Shown: positions 31,401-47,500 of the stretch, piece by piece
Numbering within the stretch: position 1 is the first letter of the stretch
Layout of the letters: each line of letters begins with the position of its first letter
Source of the DNA: Chrysomallon squamiferum
Taxonomy: Eukaryota; Mollusca; Gastropoda; Neomphalida; Peltospiridae
Reading direction: 5' to 3'
Length of the DNA: 47,500 nt
Assembly: GCA_012295275.1 (NCBI GenBank)
Contig: CM022674.1
Coordinates: 2,345,742 to 2,393,241, forward strand
Notes under the pieces: model-generated
Seen by the model: only the letters and a program-made list of their open reading frames with translations
Database searches by the model: none
Told to the model about the DNA's origin: nothing
Made by a program: the position numbers and the translations under genes

Positions 31401-32339
31401 AATACGCGCTCTAGGTGACACACATCAAATGCTAATCACTGAACTCAGAAATCTACACTTGTGGCTGGAGAAAAGAGAAAGGTTTTCAGAACAACAGCTC
31501 GACGAATGCGACATGGAGATAAAAAGATTTCGACTTTTGTGGAGAGCCATTAAACTCCGTGACAGTGTCGACGAAAAAACAGAAATTGAAAAAATCATCG
31601 ATGAGCTAGACCGGAAAACGTTATTAAAAGATAAAGAGGAAAAATATCGTACGTTTCTTACTGACTTGGAACAGAAGATGGGTTTAAGTCGAGAAGAAAA
31701 AGACATGATTGTTAAAGCGATGAAGTATAACAAAAAGGGTCACTGGTATAAATGCCAAAACGGTGAGTCTTCAACATTAAATGTTGATCTTGATAAAAAT
31801 TCTTGTTTACAAGAAAATATTTACAATATTTTATTTTTATTAGTTTTAAAAGATTAAAATCATTTTGGCTCTTATTCGTTGCTCATCATTCAGTAATATA
31901 AATTCTAGGATTCGGAAACAAAAACCGGGAAATTAAATCATTTAAAATATTGGTTCATCATGTGACATCTGTGATAATTATTCATAAGAAATCTTTACGA
32001 AACCATAACCCTAAAATGGACCATCCCATTAAACTATGATGTCACATTCCATTATCTGACGGTCCCGTAGTCTGAATGTGTTTCATTCTTGTACTGGGAG
32101 TAAATATATAACTGTGTATATGAGTTTGTGTTCAAACATACTTACATACAGGTCATATATACACAATTGGGGAATGCGGAGGGGCGATGCAGAGATCTAG
32201 ATGTCCGGAATGCCAGGCAGAAATTGGGGGTGAAGGTCATCGTCTGGCAGAAGGAAATCAAGTAGCCGGAGAAATGGATGGTGCGCGGTACGCAGCTTGG
32301 TCGGAACAGGCAAACATGGAGAATTATGCATTTGACTGA
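25469..32339 (+). CDS. ZNFX1: NFX1-type zinc finger helicase (ZNFX1), frame broken once
   Basis: Homologue of ZNFX1, an SF1 (UPF1-like) RNA helicase. In vertebrates it is an interferon-linked sensor of viral dsRNA, and in nematodes it acts in small-RNA inheritance. Exon 1 is 25469-31762 and the final exon is 32152-32339, joined in phase (AAC G/GT CAT). That gives about 2160 aa if one base is restored. Order: an acidic, charged N-terminus; a 13-aa tandem repeat (residues about 264-415); a conserved middle region; Walker A GPPGTGKT (927-934); VEEAAQ (Glu1270-Glu1271); GDHQQLQPS; LQHRMRPEM; motif V DNYQGEEN; and CVTLSRAREG. A Cys/His-rich block of NF-X1 fingers follows (about 1530-1845), then a C-terminal RZ finger (GHIYTIGECGGAMQ, CPECQAEIGG). 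Frame 2 ends at 29873, and motif V onward continues in frame 1. Confidence 0.92.
26258..26713 (+). repeat. 39-bp coding minisatellite in ZNFX1
   Basis: Eleven full 39-bp units and one partial unit encode EHRSRTGSIEPHK with small variations (Q, H, Y or N at position 2; V or I at 9). All keep frame. The third position and the EH/EY/EN/EQ residue vary, while RSRTGS is nearly fixed. The RSRTGS core would suit basophilic kinase sites, which is inference. Confidence 0.95.
29806..29822 (+). other. Frameshift site in ZNFX1 between helicase motifs IV and V
   Basis: The upstream frame reads VLAKKRIKSELQPS and stops at 29873. The family motif VRIAAIDNYQGEEN is encoded from 29821 in another frame, which is open only from 29809. 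One base missing around CGAATAAAGTCCG would restore the expected sequence and spacing. No GT-AG intron I tried repairs it without destroying motif V or adding a stop. No standard X-XXY-YYZ slippery heptamer is in phase. Confidence 0.85.
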
Positions 32340-33119
32340 ATCTAAGGTGTGTACATGTTAACGTTACTTTTAGAAAACTCTGTTTGTCACAATGTGTGTG
32401 TGTGTATGTGTGTGTGTGTTTTGGTGTGTGTGTATGGTATAGTATAGTATTACATAGCATAGCACTGTACAGTATATCATAGTATAGTATAATAGAGTAA
32501 ACTATGATTTATAGTATAGTATAATTTGATATAGTATAGTAACATATAGTACAGCATAATACAGGTTAGCGTATAGTATAATATATACAGTATCATACAG
32601 TATTTCATAGTATAGTATAATATAGTATAGTATATCATAGTATAGTATAGTAAAGTATAGTACAGTATAGTATAGTATAGCATAGTATGGTATAGTATGG
32701 TATAGTATAGTATAGTAAAGTATATCAGTATATTATAGTATCTATCAGTATAGTAAAGTATATCACGGTATAGTATAGTATATATATAGTATAGTATAGT
32801 AGATATCACAGTATAGTATAGTATAGTATAGTAGAGTATAGTATAATATAGTATAGTACAGTACGGTATAGTATACTGTTTATCATCAAGCTTTTGTATC
32901 ATACCAGTAATTATATGAAATTAAAAATTACTCTGACATTTGTTTTCGTCTTAGAATTGGTGTCAGTGTCAGCCTAAGTTGACACTTCATTCCAGCATCA
33001 TTTCTGTAAATGAAAACATGAGTTTGTGTGTTGTGTGTACGTCTACGATGCCTTCTTTTGGGGGTATCGCCCAAGATATTTTAGTGCATATTTTAACTCA
33101 TTGTGTATATCTGTATGTG

Positions 33120-33154
<35 letters not shown>

Positions 33155-33183
33155 TGTGTGTGTACATGTGTTTGTGTGTGTGT

Positions 33184-33237
<54 letters not shown>

Positions 33238-33300
33238 GTTTTTATATTCATTTACTGTTGTGCTTTTGTTGTTTTTTTACAGATGTAAGCAGTACTGGTG
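32340..33300. other. ZNFX1 3' flank with repeats
   Basis: No exon is seen. A (GT)n tract at about 32393-32432 precedes a pentanucleotide block, and a second GT tract occupies about 33118-33233. Confidence 0.7.
32437..32876. repeat. (TATAG)n pentanucleotide satellite
   Basis: About 440 bp of degenerate TATAG/TAGTA pentamers with internal variants. The minus-strand 141-codon frame through it is a low-complexity artefact. Confidence 0.9.
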
Positions 33301-33683
33301 GACGCCTTAAGTTGCTAATTCTTTTTTTTTTTTTTTTTTTTTTTTTTTTCTGGATTATAAATATATGTGACCGAGAAGAATTACACAATAATAGCTGATT
33401 TTATAAACAAAATTACGTATATTCATATATATGTATGTGTGTGTGTGCGCGCGCGCCTTTGTGTGAATATTCTGATGTTACTGTACTGTCAAGATGATGT
33501 AGAAATTTTCTTGTTCAAGCGGTATATTTATTATATGTATTTTGTAAAACAATAATTTAGAACATCTATTCAAACATACATACGTACAGACTTACGTAAA
33601 CGTAAATCCACATACACACACACATTTACACAAACTATTAAAATATTTAAGTTTTTATTTCTATTGATAACATAAGAACGCAG

Positions 33684-33722
<39 letters not shown>

Positions 33723-35164
33723 CGTCGTGGCAAATGTTATTTTTAATATTATAATTATTATTATTTTTTTTTTCATTATTAGTTTTTTATATGGATAATA
33801 AAAATAAACAAACGTTTTGGCGAAAGAATACAAATATATATTTGCGACGCTATAAAAACACTTCATTACGACATATAATATAATTCTGTGTTGCAAAGAA
33901 GAAACCAGTGTATTATTGCCAATTAAACCTTGTATGTTAATGATGAAATATTATATGTTAATGCTTAAATAATATATACTAATGTTTAAATCTTATACAT
34001 AGATGTTTAACTCCTATATTAATGCTTAGGTGGACATGGAGTACGTAATGTTTGTTGTAAATGTATGTATTCTATATATAGAAATATTTTATATATCGTT
34101 CTAAACAATTAGCATAATTATAACTTTAGCGTAAATCTAATTTGCATACTAAGAATTGTAATGATTACTCTGTACACTGATATATTTTATGGGTTGTAGA
34201 GTGTTTTAGGTTGTTAGCTGTATGTTCCTTTATACCGCTGAAGAATGACCTGATTTCGAATGGGGCAGCAATCCCAAAATGAAATTGCTTCGTTTAAGGA
34301 AAAGTAACCCGTGACCGCACGCTATATTTGATGGCAATAATATATATTATTAATTTTAGGGCAATTTTTTAAAGTATATCCAGATAATTTAAAAATATAA
34401 AAAAAAAATATATATATATTTTTTTTTTTTTCAGTTAGTTAATCATTTATTTTGTTAGTTGCTTTTGGTATTTTGTTAATGTATTTTAAGTAGAACATGG
34501 GCGGGAATATATTTAGTATCAAAGACAATTTCATTCAAAGGGAGACTGGGCCTCCGTAAAGATATAAGATTATATTTCGTTTCTGGAGTGTTTTTGGAAA
34601 ACATTTCGGATCGTTTTTTTAAACTGCTGTGCTTTTATTTTTTTTAGTTCTATTTGACTGGTGTCTTTTTAAAACACGGATCGTTTTTCTGTGATTTTGA
34701 CAACACAAATAATTCTAAATAGATGTAGTGGTTTTGATTTCTGAATTCATTTAATATTGTGTTGCTCCTAAATGATTTATCTGTCTTAAAATTACTGGAT
34801 AATAAAATACATTTTTGCTTCTTTATATTTGTATTTTATTAATATTGATTTAGGAAGAAGAAAATAAATAAAAAATTGTTTGCCATTTGATAACGTAGTC
34901 GTATGCAAACATCAGAAAACCATTTATCAAAGTCAACTTTAACAGCAGTCATGTACTCAAAACAACACCTTATCAGGTTCATGCAAAAATAAGCTGGATA
35001 AAAGGTTACTGATTCAGGTATTCTGTATTATTATTACTTTTTTATACTAGATTTCTTAGATCGTGTGACATGTTGAAAATACATATTGGGAAAGCTGAAG
35101 TAGTTCTCTTTGTGGATAGACAACAGAGAAGTAAAAAAAATAAGAAGGAAAATATTAATAAAGA

Positions 35165-35206
<42 letters not shown>

Positions 35207-35311
35207 CAAAACAACAACAATAATAATAATACATACATACATATATATGCACACATTAAAGATAAAAATAATAAAAAGAAATAAAGAAATAAAAATGCTA
35301 TGCAGTAAATC
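33301..35311. other. Gene-poor interval with simple repeats
   Basis: No exon is supported. It contains poly-T at about 33321-33349, (AAT)n at about 33684-33720, and a degenerate repeat of about 28 bp (TATGTTAATGCTTAAAT-like) at about 33932-34030. AT-rich spacer follows, with AAT/ACAA tracts at about 35165-35232. Confidence 0.6.
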
Positions 35312-35552
35312 AACTAGGAATACAGAAAGAGATATAAAATGAGACTTTATTGCACACTTGTAAGTAGGAGGAAACATTGTTTTCTGTCAGGTATTTGGCA
35401 CATTGTTAAAGAGTAAACAGTTTCATCCTGTCTTATAATTCTTGCTGCCTTGCTTTTACTATGTAGTGCTTCAGCAAATCAATCACAAATAAAATAAAAC
35501 ACAACTCTGTCTTCCATGTTATGATTAATAAAATTTACAACAAGCATTAAAT
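35312..35552 (-). repeat. 240-bp element with poly-A signal, left copy
   Basis: On the minus strand this reads almost exactly as the plus strand at 42437-42679, with only a handful of differences. It contains GTGTGCAATAAAGTCTCATT, a good AATAAA poly-A signal, near 35340-35359. In this orientation it would suit the 3' end of the LZIC transcript (about 1.6 kb after the stop). It may equally be an interspersed element. Confidence 0.85.
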
Positions 35553-35560
35553 AATAATAA

Positions 35561-35591
<31 letters not shown>

Positions 35592-36104
35592 AATAACAAC
35601 AATAACAATAAGAATAACAACAATAACGATGAAGTTGAAATAAAAAAAAATAAAAAAATTATCAAATCGTAACTAATTTTAATGAAATAACAAAATCTTT
35701 CTTAGCTTAATGATATCATTTTTTTGTCTTAGTTTTAATTTAGGAAACCAGAATGATAAACCAAATGCTAAGCCCCAGATGGAACTGGAAAACAGGATAA
35801 CGATACTGTGAACATCACATCAACAATTTAATTCATACAAGTAACAAGTTCATTTTATATATCTATCTATCTATCTATCTGTCTGTCTGTCTGTCTGTAT
35901 ATCTATATATAGCTGTCTATATCTGACTATACAAAAATTAATACACTTATTAATAGCAGAGACAGACAAATGTTGTAATTAACAGGTGCATTAATTATAT
36001 AAAAGAAAGAACAACAACAACGATAATAATAATAATATGTAAGTAACAGTAATAATAATTATTATATTATTGTTGTTGTTTTGCTATTATTATAATTACT
36101 ATTA

Positions 36105-36159
<55 letters not shown>

Positions 36160-36957
36160 CATGGTTCCCTTACAAAATGTTATTGTGAATGCACAGACCC
36201 TTTAAGAACTTTTTTGAACCAGGTTCATGTGATTTCATGGATCTCTAAGGATTCAGTAACAATTAAACTTTGGGTGTGACTAAGACTGGTCACACCTGTT
36301 GAACAATCTTACACATGACTTAACAGGTTCTCTCCATAAAACCCACTTTGATTACAATTTTTATTATTATTATTTAGTTGTTATTTTTTTTTTTTTTTTT
36401 TCTAACAGCAGAAATAGTGACATTTTAGAGTTTACAGACCGTTTTGCATGCACAAACTTTACTTTACACACAACATTATTAATAATATTACATAAAACTA
36501 TCCAGAAAACTATTTGAATAAGCTGTATATGAAATATAAATGGAACTTCTATTCAGATTTAGGTCCTGTTCTCTTGGATAAATGATTCTCAGCATGTATT
36601 TGGAAGTTTTTTTTAAATGCTGGAGTGTTTTGGGGACTTGAGGACAGAGTGGGAACCATGTAATATTTGCAAAACTTACCCAGTGTAATTATTTTGTGTG
36701 TCTGGTTACAAATATAAATAACACAGATTTATGTATGGGCTTTATTATTATTATTATTATTTTTTTTTTTTTAAATAATTGAAAAAAAGTAATTCAGAAT
36801 AAATTAATCATCAACAGACATTAAATGATGTTGATTTTGAATTAAAAATGACTGAGGTCCATCCATTGTAATCAATATTATTATTTATATAAAAATCAAT
36901 ATTGTTATTATTTACACGGTTTTGTTCTTGTGGTCCTTCATTCCAAATTCGACTGTG
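35553..36957 (-). other. Possible LZIC 3' UTR with simple repeats
   Basis: Between the LZIC stop codon and the candidate poly-A signal near 35350 there is no other gene. It holds GAA/AAC tracts (about 35562-35600), GATA/GACA-type tetranucleotides (about 35865-35898), (ATT)n (about 36103-36158) and poly-T (about 36385-36401). The extent of the UTR is inferred. Confidence 0.35.
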
Positions 36958-40999
<4,042 letters not shown>

Positions 41000-41015
41000 T
41001 TATCATCAGCAAATC

Positions 41016-41020
41016 TGAAA

Positions 41021-41066
<46 letters not shown>

Positions 41067-41218
41067 CTAATTTTTGTTGAAATAGTTCAAGTGGACTGCA
41101 ATTGCTGTTCCCATTAAATTAAATTTTATAATTTTGTTTGTGAATTATAATGAAGATATGAATTATATAATAAATATATGGTAATCATGCAATTTATGTC
41201 CACCCTTGCTTATCACTT

Positions 41219-41261
<43 letters not shown>

Positions 41262-41876
41262 TTTTTCTTTTTACATTTATCTTTATAGCAGAAACACAGA
41301 CAGCAATAATAATTATTATAATTAAGATTTCTGTTTCTCCTAAACTGAAAAAAAAAAAAAATAAAAAAAATAAAAAAAAAAAAAGAAACGTTCTAATAAT
41401 AATATATTCGGCAATTTCCGATTTAAGTACACAACGAAAACTGATCAAACAACCTACTCAGGGTGTTTTGTAATCTATAATAAGAGCTTAATAAAATTTA
41501 ACAGTTGTAATAGTGAGCCGAAAACATACACCAGGTGTAATTAGAAAAGGCAAATAAAAGTAAATTATCCAGTTAACTTCTGAAAGAGAAATTCAAATAA
41601 ATAGATAATAACACAACACGGAAGTCCAAATCACATTATTAACTGTGTATGTTTCTAGCGCACGCATAACATTTACAGTAACACGAACCAGTCGATACAA
41701 ATTCTAGTTAGCCTTTCCTACCTAAGAATGATGCGCACCACAGTCTTGCTAATAAACATAATATTACTTAGAATGACTTCATTAATATTATATCAATACT
41801 AAATGGGATTTTCAACTTTACTGAAAGGTTAAGCTACCGATTCTACACACATTTAGAAATAACTATATCATTATAA

Positions 41877-41933
<57 letters not shown>

Positions 41934-42382
41934 TTTTTTTTTTTTTAACAGTTCATAGAATTATTTACAGTCACGCATGAATGTTCACAAGGTCATAGTA
42001 TATGTACCGAAGTCAATACTCATGTTGAATAATAAAATAATAATAAAAAAAGCTCCTTTGCTTAAATCGATAACCACGGTGAGTTGCTATATAGTTAAAT
42101 CATATATTTATGTATTCATGTATTCATAAAAGGTCAATAATACACACACAGACACACACACACATACACACACACTCAAACATACATACATGCATATGCA
42201 TATACATATATACACACATATTTCAGTTAAGCCCTATAGGTACATAACTGAACACCGAGCGTATTGTGTGTGAATATGTGTATGTGTCTATATCTATATA
42301 TATAACTTTTCAATTTTATTCAGACATTAGGCGTATATGTATTTTGTTGTGTTACAATTATTATTATTATTATTATTATTAT

Positions 42383-42431
<49 letters not shown>

Positions 42432-42436
42432 TGTAG
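41016..42436. other. LZIC upstream region with simple repeats
   Basis: Presumed location of the LZIC promoter and a non-coding first exon, which I cannot place with confidence. Repeats: (ATT)n at about 41025-41066, (TTTA)n at about 41217-41263, (ATT)n at about 41880-41931, CA runs at about 42142-42175, and (ATT)n/(AGT)n at about 42358-42432. Confidence 0.5.
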
Positions 42437-42679
42437 TATTTAATGCTTGTTGTAAATTTTATTAATCATAACATGGAAGATAGAGTTGTGTTTTATTTTA
42501 TTTGTGATTGATTTGCTGAAGCACTACATAGTAAAAGCAAGGCAGCAAGAATTATAAGACAGGATGAAACTGTTTACTCTTTAACAATGTGCCAAATACC
42601 TGACAGAAAACAATGTTTCCTTCCTACTTACAAGTGTGCAATAAAGTCTCATTTTATATCTCTTTCTGTATTCCTAGTT
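42437..42679 (+). repeat. 240-bp element with poly-A signal, right copy
   Basis: Inverted partner of 35312-35552, including GTGTGCAATAAAGTCTCATT. Beyond it a long poly-T/pyrimidine tract (about 42680-42780) and a TTGTTATTGTTGTTG region echo, more loosely, the A-rich flank of the left copy at about 35130-35240. No coding sequence is apparent in either copy. Confidence 0.85.
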
Positions 42680-43274
42680 CTTTTTTCTCCTTTTTCTTTT
42701 TTTTTTTTTTTTCTTTTTTTTTTTTTTTCTTTTTTTTTTTTTCTTTCTTCTTTATTTTTTTTTTTTTTTTTTTTTTTTTCTTTTACTGCATTGCATATAT
42801 ATATATATATTTTTTTTCTTTAAAGCATGCGTATATGTACATATGTATGTATCATTATCGTTATTGTTGTTGTTGCTTTGTCGTTATTCTTGTTGCTTGT
42901 TGTTGTTATTATCTTTTTCTTTCATTCAAATTTATTCTTTATTTTTTTTTTTTTTTTTTTTTTTACTGCTCATTCCTTCTTTCTCGGTACGTACATAAAA
43001 ATATTTACGGCCACTCATGAATTGTTAACATGGCCACTGTATGTGTATTTCTGCATACAAACATACACGTATACCTAGAGGTGTATCTTTAGTAATGTAT
43101 ATCTGTACGTGTTTGTACAATATACGCGAGCTAGAGAAACTGTAGCTGTATGATACAACCTCTAGTCGAAGTGTGTATGTGCTGTTGTGTCTAACTTGGA
43201 AGGTGTGTAATATATATATATATATATATATGAGTGAACGACGGACAGACAGATAAATAGATCGATAAACAGTG

Positions 43275-43364
<90 letters not shown>

Positions 43365-43576
43365 AACTTTTATAGAAAACATTTAATTATCAGAAATAAA
43401 GTTACAAATAGCTGTAATTATTACTTTCACAAATCATTTATTAACGCTTTTCGGTGATTGTGATTTGTTACATCTACGCTTTTAGCAAGACAGGAGTAAA
43501 ATAAAATTACTAAATTAAAGTGATCAAATTAAGTACAGTCTGCACATTTCCAGATTGTTTTATTTATTTATTTATT

Positions 43577-43673
<97 letters not shown>

Positions 43674-43825
43674 TTAATGACGTAACAGCTCCAGCTATAA
43701 AAGCGTAAAAATGGTGGCTGTCAGATGTTTATTAACATTATTAGTTAAACTCTATACTATGTTATGAACACTGGAACAGGATCCACAAAACAGTAAAATA
43801 ATCACTTGGATATAGAAAGTATCCA
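42680..43825. other. Repeat-rich spacer downstream of ALP copy 2
   Basis: No exon is supported. It has a T-rich pyrimidine tract to about 42780, poly-T near 42942-42964, (AT)n at about 43210-43231, (AG)n at about 43276-43362 and TTTA/ATT runs at about 43560-43672. A block at about 42998-43045 loosely resembles 41955-42000. Confidence 0.7.
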
Positions 43826-47096
<3,271 letters not shown>

Positions 47097-47100
47097 CTGC

Positions 47101-47500
47101 AGAAATTAAACATTTGTTACAAAGTCGCCTTCGTAACGTACAGTCTTTGAACGAAGCATGGAATGTATCATAATGTTTCTGTCAGTTTCGTAAATATTGG
47201 ACAAAGAAACTGATGTTCATTGTTGATATTACAGTATAATTACGGTGCATAAAGACAGTATGAGATTTTCATCAAACACAGGGAGTTTCCAGCATAATTA
47301 TTCAGCATAATTATTCAGCTTCGAGTTTCTGTAAGTAGCTTTTGAACACTACTGCTACACAGTGGTGGTTATCAGTTACAGGAGCCTATTATGCAGTATA
47401 ATAAAAAAAAATTCACTGGTGCTCCAGTTTTACAAGGAAGATCGCAACTGTACAAACATTTAGGTATAGAAAGATGCCTAAACAAATAACAGTTCTGGTC
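47101..47500 (-). other. ALP copy 2 intron 6 (to window edge)
   Basis: Intronic sequence that closely follows the reverse complement of about 14636-15037 in copy 1, for example GTTTGTACAGTTGCGATCTT and GCTTCATTC-type blocks. No exon lies in it. Exon 6 of this copy should lie just beyond the right edge. Confidence 0.85.

Noticed and set aside
34200-34330. Possible transposon or ribozyme end (CTGAAGAATGACCTGATTTC)
   Set aside because: It loosely recalls mobile-element tails, but no conserved ribozyme core, terminal repeat or coding relic could be identified.

Overview
The window is animal nuclear DNA: spliced genes with GT-AG introns sit in AT-rich, very microsatellite-rich flanks, dominated by (CT)n, (CA)n, (ATT)n, (TTTA)n and poly-A. 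Several things point to a lophotrochozoan, most likely a mollusc and perhaps a gastropod: the gene set, the somatomedin-B ectodomain genes and the density of microsatellites. The species assignment is inference.

Layout. 1-3.4 kb: trinucleotide and GT repeats plus a degenerate minisatellite that carries five perfect TGACGTCA (CRE) octamers. 3.5-9.5 kb: a large palindrome centred near 6843. It holds two head-to-head, nearly identical intronless genes for secreted or membrane-anchored somatomedin-B proteins (minus 4790-6289, plus 7397-8896). A decayed paralogue relic lies beyond each of them. 10.3-18.5 kb (+): a complete 10-exon alkaline phosphatase gene (544 aa, GPI-type tail). Its last intron is a tandem array of copies of its own 3' splice site and exon start. 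A promoter-like fragment of another ALP copy follows at about 18.95 kb. 18.5-25.4 kb: mostly gene-poor, with a lone MIC10-like first exon, a degenerate THAP-like ORF and a near-perfect 66-bp-arm hairpin. 25.5-32.3 kb (+): ZNFX1, an SF1 helicase with NF-X1 zinc fingers and an RZ finger. It has one large exon containing a 1-base frameshift and a coding minisatellite, plus a final exon that completes the RZ finger. 32.3-36.9 kb: repeats and probable LZIC 3'UTR. 37-41 kb (-): LZIC, fully resolvable as five coding exons giving 190 aa. 41-43.8 kb: repeats, including an inverted copy of a 240-bp element also found at 35.3 kb. 43.8-47.5 kb (-): a second ALP gene, with its last four exons present and the rest beyond the window edge.

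The genes are not an operon or a pathway. The shared theme is local duplication in inverted orientation (the SMB pair, the ALP pair, the 240-bp element, the hairpin) and recent tandem expansion inside genes. Coordinates of splice sites were derived by reading GT/AG junctions and checking that reading phase is kept across every junction. No alignment or search was run.
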